64,000 nt of DNA from Clostridia bacterium (GTDB lineage: Bacteria > Bacillota > Clostridia > Oscillospirales > Acutalibacteraceae), in contig JAFXBG010000015.1 of the NCBI GenBank assembly GCA_017521925.1, forward strand, positions 79,968 through 143,967. The letters run 5' to 3'. The translations under genes were made by a program, and so were the position numbers. Below the pieces are notes generated by a model that made no database searches, was not told the origin of the DNA, and was given only the letters and a program-made list of their open reading frames with translations. Positions 1-7,361 of this stretch are shown here, piece by piece (the first letter of the stretch is position 1; every line of letters starts with the position of its first letter).

Positions 1-70
1 TATTTCTTATGTTACATTGATTTTTTCAGCAATTGTTGGTATACTAAAATGTATACTTGGAGATGAATTT

Positions 71-958
71 ATGTTTGAATTAATTAAGATTACGGATAAA
101 ACCTATTATTTTGACATTCCTACCAAAATCGGAGTATATAAACTTGACGACAAAAAGGTTATGCTTATTGACTCCGGGCTTAACGCAAAAACTGCTGACA
201 GAGTGCTTAAGGTTCTCGAGGATAACGGTTTAGAGGTTGCGTTTATTGTCAATACTCATTCCCACACCGACCACGCAGGCGGTAACCGCTATTTGTGTGA
301 AACTGCAAAGTGCAAAGCTTATGCTCCTGAAGTTGAAGATGTATTGATTGAGTATTCTGATGTTGAGGCTACCCTTGTGTATGGCGGGTTTCCCTGCAGG
401 GATTTTCGCAAAAAGTTTATGAATACAGAGTCTTGCAAAACCTATCCTCTTTCAGAAGCACCTTTGCCCGAGGGTACAGAAATTCTACGCCTGCCGGGTC
501 ATACCGCTCATATGATTGGTGTAAAAACTCCTGATGATGTTTATTTTATTGCTGATGTTGTGAATGGAAAAAATGCCATTGATAAAGCGAAAATCTGCTA
601 TGTTTATGATATTACCACTCAGCTTGAAACATTAGAAAAGCTCAAAGAGCTTGACGGCAAGCTGTGTGTGCCTGCCCACACCGACCCCACTGAAAACATA
701 GCTTATCTTGCAAAAATCAATATAGAAAATCTTTTGGAAATACGTCAGAGGATTTTAAATACCTTGAAAGAAAAACCAATGACCACCGAAGAACTTACAG
801 CTTCGCTTTGCCGTCAATATGGACTTAAGGTTGACTTTATGATACTTGTTATGATAACATCTGCCATCAGAAGCCACCTTGTATCTTTGAGGCATAGCGG
901 AAAGCTGGATTGGTTTATTGAAGATTATATGCACTATTGGAAAATAGGGGAGGAATAG
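71..958 (+). CDS. Metallo-beta-lactamase-fold hydrolase
   Basis: Predicted zinc hydrolase of the metallo-beta-lactamase superfamily (glyoxalase II-like branch). The metal motif HSHTDH is at residues 63-68, followed by His144 (PGHTAH), Asp162 (IADVV) and His203 (PAHTD), so the usual two-metal ligand set looks complete. About 90 residues follow the catalytic fold, as a helical tail of unknown role. I chose ATG 71, which has GGAG eight bases upstream; an in-frame TTG at 17 is open but has no ribosome site and adds a hydrophobic stretch that the family does not need. The gene lies one base before the next gene and is probably co-transcribed with it. The substrate cannot be told from sequence. Confidence 0.85.
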   Translation: MFELIKITDKTYYFDIPTKIGVYKLDDKKVMLIDSGLNAKTADRVLKVLEDNGLEVAFIVNTHSHTDHAGGNRYLCETAKCKAYAPEVEDVLIEYSDVEATLVYGGFPCRDFRKKFMNTESCKTYPLSEAPLPEGTEILRLPGHTAHMIGVKTPDDVYFIADVVNGKNAIDKAKICYVYDITTQLETLEKLKELDGKLCVPAHTDPTENIAYLAKINIENLLEIRQRILNTLKEKPMTTEELTASLCRQYGLKVDFMILVMITSAIRSHLVSLRHSGKLDWFIEDYMHYWKIGEE

Positions 959-959
959 T

Positions 960-1634
960 ATGAATTGTCCTAATTGCGGAGGTCTTTTAGACCTTAAAAA
1001 CAGACATTGCGAATATTGTAACACTAACTTTACAGAAGCTGAGCTTTTTCCTGAAAAGGTAAAGGCGGTACATAACGAAACAAAGGCTGAGGTTGAGCCT
1101 GAATCTCAGAAGAAACTTACAATGACTGAGCAAAGACAGCTTGAGCTTGCTGAGGAAAAGGCAAAACGCAAGGCAACGCCTGACCCTGAATATTCAAGAG
1201 ATATTGCAACAGGTGCGGCTGTTATGGGTATTTTCGGACTTTTTTCGGGAATTCGCAGGTTTTTCAGAGAGCTTAAACGCGTAGTCTGCTTTATTCTGTT
1301 AATAGCACTTGAAATAGGATTTGGCTACCTTATGATAAGCGGCAAGATTACTGAGCTTTTTAAAGGCGATATCGAAAGTTTTGCGGCTGTTAACGGAGTT
1401 ATCCTTGTAAATGCTCTTTTAGCGGGTCTTATCTGTCGTATAGGCAGAATCAGAGTCTGCACCGCTTTAGTAGGAATTGTAAGCTGTCTGGCTGTTATAT
1501 GGGTATATGTTTATCCTCTTATTACTACAAACTTTGAGGGTGTAACTGCCAAGTATGTGGCAATTCTGGCTGTTGTTGAAATGGCGGTTTTAGCCCTAAG
1601 CGTGCTTCTGGCACATCTTATATACAGAAGATAA
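960..1634 (+). CDS. Zinc-ribbon membrane protein, function unknown
   Basis: A 224-residue protein with an N-terminal zinc ribbon (Cys3, Cys6, Cys17, Cys20 in two CxxC pairs), then a charged Lys/Glu-rich linker to about residue 75. A hydrophobic C-terminal half follows, with about four likely transmembrane segments (near residues 105-127, 140-160, 166-186 and 195-220). This zinc-ribbon plus membrane arrangement is common in uncharacterised Clostridia proteins and does not reveal a role. Start ATG 960 is preceded by GGGGAGG and lies just after the stop of the hydrolase gene, so the two form an operon closed by the terminator at 1637. Confidence 0.75.
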   Translation: MNCPNCGGLLDLKNRHCEYCNTNFTEAELFPEKVKAVHNETKAEVEPESQKKLTMTEQRQLELAEEKAKRKATPDPEYSRDIATGAAVMGIFGLFSGIRRFFRELKRVVCFILLIALEIGFGYLMISGKITELFKGDIESFAAVNGVILVNALLAGLICRIGRIRVCTALVGIVSCLAVIWVYVYPLITTNFEGVTAKYVAILAVVEMAVLALSVLLAHLIYRR

Positions 1635-1636
1635 GT

Positions 1637-1675
1637 AAACAGGATGTTTGCACATTGTGTAAATATCCTGTTTTT
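1637..1675 (+). terminator. Rho-independent terminator
   Basis: AAACAGGAT pairs with ATCCTGTTT around a loop that can itself form a short TTGCAC/GTGTAA helix, followed by a T-run. It closes the hydrolase/zinc-ribbon operon. Confidence 0.8.
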
Positions 1676-1733
1676 ATTATATATTAGTACACAATTTGAC
1701 TCCAATTTCCTTGGAATTTTGTAGGCACTTACA

Positions 1734-1762
1734 TTGCATTTAACTTACTAAAGTAGTAAAAT
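1734..1762 (+). promoter_or_regulatory. Promoter of the NuoE/NuoF/GltD-like operon
   Basis: TTGCAT, a 17-base spacer and TAAAAT, about 40 bases ahead of the first gene of the operon, whose ribosome site is GAGGTG. Confidence 0.65.
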
Positions 1763-1801
1763 TAATGTGTATTTTTATATCCTTCAAGAAGAGGTGTTAC
1801 T

Positions 1802-2296
1802 ATGTGCTGTAATCACGAAAAAAGCGACCTTACTTTAATCGAAGACGTACTTAATGAGTATGCAGATATCAAAGGTTCGCTTATTACAATTTTGCAGAAA
1901 ACTCAGGATATTTACGGATATCTTCCTACAGATGTTATCTATCACATAGCTGAGCGTACAGGCTCGACTCCCGCAAGAGTAATGGGTGTTGCTACATTTT
2001 ATGCTCAGTTCAGACTTCAGCCTATCGGCAAGTACCTTATTATGCTTTGTCAGGGTACAGCCTGCCACGTAAACGGCAGTGAGAGAATTGAAGCCGCAAT
2101 CAAGCAGGAATTAGGAATTGAAGACGGCGAAACTACCGCTGACGGACTTTTTACCCTTAAAAACGTAGCTTGTCTGGGTTGTTGCTCGCTTTCTCCCGTA
2201 ATGATGATAAATGACGAGACTTACGGCTCACTTACTCCCGATAAGGCTATTACTATCCTTAACGAGCTTAAGGCAAAGGCGGAGGAAGAAAAATGA
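1802..2296 (+). CDS. NuoE/HydC-like [2Fe-2S] subunit
   Basis: Thioredoxin-fold [2Fe-2S] protein of the complex I 24-kDa (NuoE) family, here as the small subunit of a soluble flavin/iron-sulfur complex (HydC/HndA type). Cluster ligands are visible as Cys83 and Cys88 (CQGTAC) and Cys124 with Cys127/Cys128 (CLGCC). The N-terminal helical region contains the family motif TFYAQF. At 164 residues it has normal length. Its stop overlaps the start of the NuoF-like gene by four bases (ATGA), which suggests translational coupling and equal amounts of the two subunits. In this family it passes electrons to or from the NuoF-like flavin subunit. Confidence 0.9.
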   Translation: MCCNHEKSDLTLIEDVLNEYADIKGSLITILQKTQDIYGYLPTDVIYHIAERTGSTPARVMGVATFYAQFRLQPIGKYLIMLCQGTACHVNGSERIEAAIKQELGIEDGETTADGLFTLKNVACLGCCSLSPVMMINDETYGSLTPDKAITILNELKAKAEEEK

Positions 2297-4044
2297 GAAT
2301 TATAGTTGGTCAGGGTTCCTGCGGTATTGCCGCAGGTGCTCAAAAAGTTTATGATGCAATTGAAGCTAAAATAAATTCCTTTGAAAACGTAAACCTTGGT
2401 ATCACCGGCTGTATAGGAATGTGCTACCTTGAGCCTATCGTTGACGTTTACGACGGCGATGAGCTTTTTGCACGTTTTGTAAAGGTTAAAGCAGAAGACG
2501 GCGAGCGTATTTTAAAGGCAGTATCTGCTAAGAATTTAGATGATGTTTCTGACCTTTTAATTACGGATGACGACAAGGCTTTTCTTTCTCAGCAGACAAG
2601 AATTGCTTTGCGTAACTGCGGTATCATTGACCCCACAAGCATTGATGCCTACATCAATGCAGGCGGTTATGAGGCCATTAAAAAAGTCCTTTCAGGTATG
2701 ACTCAGGATGATGTTATTGAGGTTATCAAGGTGTCGGGTCTTGCAGGCAGAGGCGGTGCAGGCTTCCCCACATGGTTCAAGTGGAATGCCGCAAAAGAGT
2801 CAAAAGGCGAAGAAAAGTACCTTATCTGTAATGCTGACGAGGGTGACCCCGGTGCATTTATGGACAGAGCCGTAATTGAAAGTGACCCCCATACACTTAT
2901 TGAGGGTATGCTTATCGGTGCATATACAATCGGTGCCAAAGAGGCTGTGGTTTATGTTCGTGCCGAGTATCCTCTTGCTATTAAAAGACTTCAGAAGGCT
3001 ATTGAAGATGCAAAAGCGCAGAACCTTTTAGGTAAGAATATTTTAGGCACAGATTTTAGTTGCGAAATGCGTATCAAAGCAGGTGCAGGTGCCTTTGTTT
3101 GCGGTGAGGAAACCGCCCTTATCGAGTCTTTGGAGGGCGAGCGCGGTATGCCTCGTCTTAAGCCTCCTTTCCCGGCTCAGAGCGGTTACTGGCAGAAGCC
3201 TTCTAACATAAACAACGTAGAAACCTTCGCAAACGTTGCCTGGATTATTAATAACGGCGGCGAGGCTTTTGCCGCAATGGGTACAGAAAACTCCAAGGGT
3301 ACCAAGGTGTTTGCTCTTACAGGTAAGATTAAGAAGGGCGGTCTTGTGGAAATTCCCATGGGTAAGACCTTAAGAGATGTTATTTACGGTATCGGCGGCG
3401 GAATTAAAAACGATGCCGAGTTCAAGGCTGTGCAGATGGGCGGTCCCTCAGGCGGATGTATACCCAAGGATTTGCTTGACACAGTAATTGATTACAAAGC
3501 CTTAGGTGCAACAGGTGCCATTATGGGCTCAGGCGGTATGGTTGTTATGGACAGCTCTACCTGTATGGTTGCTATGGCTAAGTTCTTCCTTGACTTTACT
3601 GCCAAAGAAAGCTGCGGCAAGTGCGTGCCCTGCCGAATCGGCACAAAGAGAATGCTTGAAATCTTAACAAGAATCTGTGACGGCAAAGGTAAAGAGGGCG
3701 ACATCGAGCTTTTAGAGGAATTGTGCCTTGCTATCAAGGACGGCGCACTCTGCGGCTTAGGTCAGACTGCTCCCAATCCTGTACTTACTACAATCCGTTA
3801 TTTCAGAAATGAGTATGAAGCTCATATTAATGATAAAAAATGTCCTGCTAAGGAATGTGCAAATCTTATTACCTATGAAATCGAAGCTCAGAAGTGTAAG
3901 GGCTGTACATTATGTGCCAAAAAGTGTCCTGCAAATGCAATCAGCGGTGAGCTTAAATCTGCTCACGTAATTAATCAGGATATGTGCATCAAGTGCGGTC
4001 AGTGTGTAACACTGTGCAAATTTGGTGCAATAAGTGCTAATTAA
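2293..4044 (+). CDS. NuoF/HydB-like NADH-binding flavoprotein subunit
   Basis: A 583-residue diaphorase subunit of the NuoF/HydB/HndC family. Domains in order: an N-terminal thioredoxin-like [2Fe-2S] region (Cys10, then GCIGMC near 36-41); the FMN/NADH core with GRGGAGFP and ICNADEGDPGAF (about residues 150-205); an SLBB domain; a [4Fe-4S] site in SCGKCVPCRIG (about 437-447) with a later Cys in CGLGQ; and a C-terminal two-cluster ferredoxin (CKGCTLCAKKCP and CIKCGQCVTLCK). This is the architecture of the subunit that bifurcates or confurcates electrons between NAD(H) and ferredoxin in HydABC-type enzymes. That it bifurcates here is inference. It is co-translated with the NuoE-like gene upstream. 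Confidence 0.92.
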   Translation: MRIIVGQGSCGIAAGAQKVYDAIEAKINSFENVNLGITGCIGMCYLEPIVDVYDGDELFARFVKVKAEDGERILKAVSAKNLDDVSDLLITDDDKAFLSQQTRIALRNCGIIDPTSIDAYINAGGYEAIKKVLSGMTQDDVIEVIKVSGLAGRGGAGFPTWFKWNAAKESKGEEKYLICNADEGDPGAFMDRAVIESDPHTLIEGMLIGAYTIGAKEAVVYVRAEYPLAIKRLQKAIEDAKAQNLLGKNILGTDFSCEMRIKAGAGAFVCGEETALIESLEGERGMPRLKPPFPAQSGYWQKPSNINNVETFANVAWIINNGGEAFAAMGTENSKGTKVFALTGKIKKGGLVEIPMGKTLRDVIYGIGGGIKNDAEFKAVQMGGPSGGCIPKDLLDTVIDYKALGATGAIMGSGGMVVMDSSTCMVAMAKFFLDFTAKESCGKCVPCRIGTKRMLEILTRICDGKGKEGDIELLEELCLAIKDGALCGLGQTAPNPVLTTIRYFRNEYEAHINDKKCPAKECANLITYEIEAQKCKGCTLCAKKCPANAISGELKSAHVINQDMCIKCGQCVTLCKFGAISAN

Positions 4045-4059
4045 GGAGGTGCCGCTCAG

Positions 4060-6096
4060 ATGGATAAAATAAAGCTTACTATTAATGGTACGGAAGTCTT
4101 TGCAAACAATGGCGACACCGTGCTTACTGCCGCAAAAAATGCGGGTATAGAAATTCCAACCCTTTGTCATCACGAGTCTGTTAAGGTTTTTGGTGCTTGC
4201 GGGGTATGTGTTGTTGAGGCTGAGGGTATTCCTAAGCTTCTTCGTGCTTGCAGTGCAAAAGTTGCTGATGGTATGGTTGTTAATACCGAAAGCGAAAGAG
4301 TAGTAAAGGCAAGAAAGGTTGCCCTTGAGCTTTTGATGAGCGACCATACAGGCGACTGTGTAGCTCCTTGCTCACTTAACTGTCCTGCAGGTACAGACTG
4401 TCAGGGTTACATCAAGGCAATTGCTGAGGGTGACGATAATAAGGCTGTTGAGATTATTAAAGAAAAGCTTCCTCTGCCTGCTTCTATCGGTAGAGTTTGT
4501 CCTCATCCTTGTGAAACTAACTGTCGCAGAAAATTAGTTGAAGAGCCTATGAGTATAGCTTTTCTTAAGTATTTTGCCGCAGATAATGATATGTTAAGTA
4601 CAAATCCCTTTAAGCCTGAGGTAGCAGAAGCTACAGGTAAAACCGTTGCAGTAATCGGCGGTGGCCCTGCAGGCTTAACAGCCGCTTACTTCCTGAGCGT
4701 AAAGGGCCATAAGGTAACAGTTTTTGATGCTATGCCTAAAATGGGCGGTATGCTCCGCTATGGTATTCCCGAGTACAGACTTCCCAAGGTTGTTTTAGAT
4801 AAAGAGATAGAGCAGATTGCAAGCCTTGGCGTTGAGATGAAGAATAACATTAAAATCGGCAAGGATATCACCTTTGCTGATATCCGCAAAGATTTCGATG
4901 CAACATTAGTTGCAATCGGTGCATGGAACAGTATGTCTACCCGCACAAAAGGAGAGGAGCTTGAGGGCGTTGTAGGCGGTATTGATTTTCTCCGTACGGT
5001 TGCTGAGGGTAAGCCTATGTATATCGGCGAAAAGGTAGCTGTTGTTGGCGGCGGTAATACCGCAATGGATGCCTGTCGAAGTGCAGTTCGTCTTGGTGCT
5101 AAAGAGGTTTATGTTATTTACAGACGTACAAGAGCCGAAATGCCTGCTGAGGATATCGAGATTGAAGAGGCAATGGAAGAGGGCGTAACCTTTAAGTTCC
5201 TTACAAATCCTGATGAATATATTGGTGAAAACGGCAGAGTTAAGACTGTTAAGCTTCAGGTTATGGAGCTGGGTGAGCCTGATGCCTCAGGCAGACGTTC
5301 GCCTGTACCTGTTGAGGGTGAGTTTGAGTATCTTGACGTTGATACAGTAATTGCCGCTATCGGCCAGAAGGTAGACGTTAAGGGTTTTGAGGAGTTAGAG
5401 CTTAATAATCGCGGTATTATTTCTGCCGATGAGTTTACATTCCGTACAAATCTTAATGACGTATTTGCAGTTGGTGATGCTACAAACCGCGGTGCATCCA
5501 TTGCAATTGCCGCAATCGGTGAAGCTAACAAGGCGGCAGAGGTTATTGACAGTTTTCTTAAGGGTGACTGTGTGCCTTACATCAAGCCTTATGTAAGCGA
5601 AAGAGAAGTAACCGCTGAGATGCTTTCAGGCAAAGAGAAAAAGGCAAGAGCCAAAATGCCCGTGAGAAGTGCCGAGGAAAGAAAAAATGATTTCAAAGAA
5701 ATTAACCTTGGTTTTTCTGAAGAAGAGGCAAGAGTAGAGGCAAAAAGATGCCTTGAGTGCGGCTGTCACGATTATAAGGATTGCTCGCTTATTAAGCACG
5801 CAAACCGCTATGTAATCAATCCCTATCGCTTTGAGGGTGTTAAGCATAAGACTTTTGTGGAAGAAAGCTTGGTTTCTATCGAGCGTAATCAGGGTAAGTG
5901 TATTCTTTGTTCACTTTGCGTAAGAGTTTGCGACGAAGTTGCAAAGAAGGGTATTTTAGGCTTAGTAGGCAGAGGCTTTGAAACAACAATCAAGCCTGAG
6001 TTTAACAACCCCGAAACCATTCAGTGTTGCTTAACCTGTAAAAAATGTGCAGAGGCTTGTCCCACAGGTGCTTTGAAAATATTAAATAATATATGA
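4060..6096 (+). CDS. Ferredoxin-GltD-ferredoxin fusion oxidoreductase
   Basis: A 678-residue fusion in place of the expected hydrogenase subunit. Residues 1-80 form a plant-type [2Fe-2S] domain as in NuoG/HydA (CHHESVKVFGACGVC). Residues 100-160 carry the Cys-rich GltD N-terminal motif (NCPAGTDCQGY, GRVCPHPCETNCRR). Residues 190-510 form the two-dinucleotide flavoprotein, with the FAD site VAVIGGGPAGLTAAY, the NAD(P) site VAVVGGGNTAMDA and VFAVGDATNRG. The C-terminal 130 residues carry two more [4Fe-4S] motifs (CILCSLCVRVC, CLTCKKCAEACP) and CLECGC. No H-cluster motif is present. The domain set suggests NAD(P)H chemistry on the GltD part, fed by the NuoE/NuoF pair. Starts 16 bases after the NuoF-like gene. 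Confidence 0.88.
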   Translation: MDKIKLTINGTEVFANNGDTVLTAAKNAGIEIPTLCHHESVKVFGACGVCVVEAEGIPKLLRACSAKVADGMVVNTESERVVKARKVALELLMSDHTGDCVAPCSLNCPAGTDCQGYIKAIAEGDDNKAVEIIKEKLPLPASIGRVCPHPCETNCRRKLVEEPMSIAFLKYFAADNDMLSTNPFKPEVAEATGKTVAVIGGGPAGLTAAYFLSVKGHKVTVFDAMPKMGGMLRYGIPEYRLPKVVLDKEIEQIASLGVEMKNNIKIGKDITFADIRKDFDATLVAIGAWNSMSTRTKGEELEGVVGGIDFLRTVAEGKPMYIGEKVAVVGGGNTAMDACRSAVRLGAKEVYVIYRRTRAEMPAEDIEIEEAMEEGVTFKFLTNPDEYIGENGRVKTVKLQVMELGEPDASGRRSPVPVEGEFEYLDVDTVIAAIGQKVDVKGFEELELNNRGIISADEFTFRTNLNDVFAVGDATNRGASIAIAAIGEANKAAEVIDSFLKGDCVPYIKPYVSEREVTAEMLSGKEKKARAKMPVRSAEERKNDFKEINLGFSEEEARVEAKRCLECGCHDYKDCSLIKHANRYVINPYRFEGVKHKTFVEESLVSIERNQGKCILCSLCVRVCDEVAKKGILGLVGRGFETTIKPEFNNPETIQCCLTCKKCAEACPTGALKILNNI

Positions 6097-6102
6097 TTAT
6101 AA

Positions 6103-6141
6103 AAACCGCCATTGAGGAAAACTCAGCGGCGGTTTGATTTT
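6103..6141 (+). terminator. Rho-independent terminator
   Basis: AAACCGCC and GGCGGTTT form a stem with an inner TTGAG/CTCA helix, followed by a T-rich tail. It ends the NuoE/NuoF/GltD-like operon and directly abuts the MITE-like element. Confidence 0.75.
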
Positions 6142-6325
6142 GTAGGGACAGGCGTCCTCGACTGTCCGAGGGAAGTTTTTTATAGATGAATTTTTAAATC
6201 TGAAATCAAACTTCAAATTTAGATGAATAAAACTATATTTATGTCATTTCTATTATGTGTCTTTGCTGTTAAGCAAAGATGGCTCCCTTGGGGAGCCACG
6301 GACAGTCGAGGATGCCTGTCCCTAC
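6142..6325. mobile_element. MITE-like element with 27-bp terminal inverted repeats
   Basis: The left end 6142-6168 (beginning GTAGGGACAGGC) is the reverse complement of 6299-6325 at 26 of 27 positions. The 184-bp unit has no coding capacity and contains internal hairpins (TCTTTGCT/AAGCAAAGA and TGGCTCCC/GGGAGCCA near 6259-6298). I saw no convincing target-site duplication. The ends resemble the shorter palindrome at 29593-29619, which also begins GTAGGG. Miniature inverted-repeat elements of this kind are moved by a transposase encoded elsewhere; none is in the window. Confidence 0.6.
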
Positions 6326-6350
6326 GTGTTGAATCATACTTTTTGACAGG

Positions 6351-6379
6351 TTTACAAGTATTATTTCGGATGATATAAT
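6351..6379 (+). promoter_or_regulatory. Promoter of the lipoprotein gene
   Basis: TTTACA, 17 bases, TATAAT. It lies just outside the right end of the MITE-like element and 15 bases ahead of an ATG that is out of frame with the lipoprotein gene. Confidence 0.6.
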
Positions 6380-6435
6380 AAATAAAAGGAAGTGATGATA
6401 AGCGGAAAATTAAAATCTTTTTAGCGATTCTTTTT

Positions 6436-6954
6436 GTGGTTCTTTTCGTTTCTGCTTGCGGTAGAGAAAAGTTCTCGAGTATATCGTTGTCGCCTGATAA
6501 TAAAAACTTTACTCAGCTTTTGACAAAAGAATACTCGGAAGATGAGCTGCAGAATATCATTGGATTTGAAGGTAATATTAACGAGCTTAATTTACTTTAT
6601 CCGATAGAATGTTTAAGAAAGTACACTAACAATGAAGATAAAGTAATTTATTGGGCGTTATTTCATGGAGAAAATAAGCTCGCCATTCTTTCTTTTGGTG
6701 ATGATGGTATAAAACTTTCGGAGGAGGTTTTTGAACTTACAAAAACCAAGTCAGATTTTGATGAGATAAAGGTAAATGACAGGATAAAAAAGGTAGAGGA
6801 ATTTGACCCTTATGGATGGTACCTCTCTGTATATGCATCAAGTAGCAGGGATACAACCTCATATCATTTTACAACAGACGGATATATGATTATGATTCAC
6901 TATATTTATGATGATGGATTAATTGTAGACAAAATAGAGTATAGGTATATTTAG
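6436..6954 (+). CDS. Putative lipoprotein with a frame-broken start
   Basis: The open frame encodes a 170-residue exported protein of unknown function. Reading upstream of the first available start (GTG 6436), the frame continues as a basic and then hydrophobic stretch (KRKIKIFLAILFVVLF) into a lipobox VSAC, a clear lipoprotein signal. No ATG, GTG or TTG lies in that frame upstream of 6436 before the stop at 6379. The ribosome site and ATG at 6395 are one frame off and run to a TAG at 6422. One extra A near 6398 would restore M-N-K-R-K. Either the gene has lost its start by a 1-base deletion or the sequence has an error. The mature part shows no domain I recognise. Confidence 0.55.
   Translation: MVLFVSACGREKFSSISLSPDNKNFTQLLTKEYSEDELQNIIGFEGNINELNLLYPIECLRKYTNNEDKVIYWALFHGENKLAILSFGDDGIKLSEEVFELTKTKSDFDEIKVNDRIKKVEEFDPYGWYLSVYASSSRDTTSYHFTTDGYMIMIHYIYDDGLIVDKIEYRYI
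6923..6951 (+). promoter_or_regulatory. Promoter of structured RNA copy 1
   Basis: TTGTAG, 17 bases, TATATT, inside the last codons of the lipoprotein gene. The predicted start near 6958-6961 falls at the 5' edge of the element shared with 26849 onwards. Confidence 0.45.
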
Positions 6955-6959
6955 TTTTA

Positions 6960-7118
6960 TAACCCGCCGTAAATGGAAGTTTGTTTTAATATGAAAGCTG
7001 TCCAAAGGCGAAAAGCCCTGTCGTGGCTAACGGCGCACAACAAATCGAAAGGCAACAAGCCTCGGCGCACAAAGCAAGAACAGCGAGCTGTTGCGGTCAG
7101 CTCGCTGTTCCTGTTTTT
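6960..7118 (+). ncRNA. Structured small RNA, copy 1 (family not recognised)
   Basis: A roughly 160-nt unit with its own promoter and terminator, sharing order, short sequence blocks and pairings with 26845-27011. Shared blocks are ACCCGCCGT (6962-6970) and TCCAAAGGCG (7001-7010). CGCC (6965-6968) can pair with GGCG (7007-7010), enclosing a helix GGAAG/CTGTCC (6975-6979 with 6998-7003). A second hairpin is TGTCGT/ACGGCG (7019-7024 with 7030-7035). In copy 2 the same helices keep pairing with different bases, which supports a conserved RNA. A 60-codon frame runs through it but crosses the terminator and has no family resemblance, so I do not call it a gene. Could be a trans-acting sRNA or an orphan riboswitch. 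Confidence 0.5.
7078..7118 (+). terminator. Terminator of structured RNA copy 1
   Basis: A perfect 13-bp stem, GAACAGCGAGCTG with CAGCTCGCTGTTC, a 7-base loop and then CTGTTTTT. Confidence 0.85.
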
Positions 7119-7228
7119 ATTAAATGAGGGGGTTCACAGAATTATGTTTCTGTGACAGAGGAGGGGTAGAACATTGAACCCTACCTTTCGGGTTCGGTTA
7201 CATTATATATTATTCTTTAATAAGAATT

Positions 7229-7245
7229 GTTAACGCGTTGTTAAC
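7229..7245. promoter_or_regulatory. Palindromic GTTAAC-N5-GTTAAC site
   Basis: Two GTTAAC half-sites in the gap upstream of lexA. A related GTTAAC-ACT-GTTAAC palindrome lies ahead of the shikimate operon (12401-12419). Possible operator; the protein that binds is unknown. Confidence 0.35.
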
Positions 7246-7296
7246 CCCGGCTGAACATTTTCTGTTTTTATTGTGAACAAATTTTTTGAAAATTTT

Positions 7297-7336
7297 AAAA
7301 CAAATGTTTGCATTTTCCTTTGCGATATGTTAGTAT
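7297..7336 (+). promoter_or_regulatory. lexA promoter with a probable LexA box
   Basis: A near-palindrome, AAAACAAATGTTTG at 7297-7310, resembles the Firmicutes SOS box (GAAC-N4-GTTC type) and overlaps the -35 TTGCAT (7308-7313). TAGTAT at 7331-7336 gives a 17-base spacer. This fits autorepression of lexA. The outer bases depart from the consensus. Confidence 0.5.
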
Positions 7337-7361
7337 ATACATAGGAAAGTGAGGTTTTAGT

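Noticed and set aside
1802-6096. Complete [FeFe] hydrogenase operon
   Set aside because: No H-cluster motifs are present; the third gene is a GltD-type flavoprotein.
6973-7155. 60-codon open frame after the lipoprotein gene
   Set aside because: It runs through the structured RNA and its 13-bp terminator, has no ribosome site, and its protein resembles nothing. The second RNA copy keeps no such frame.
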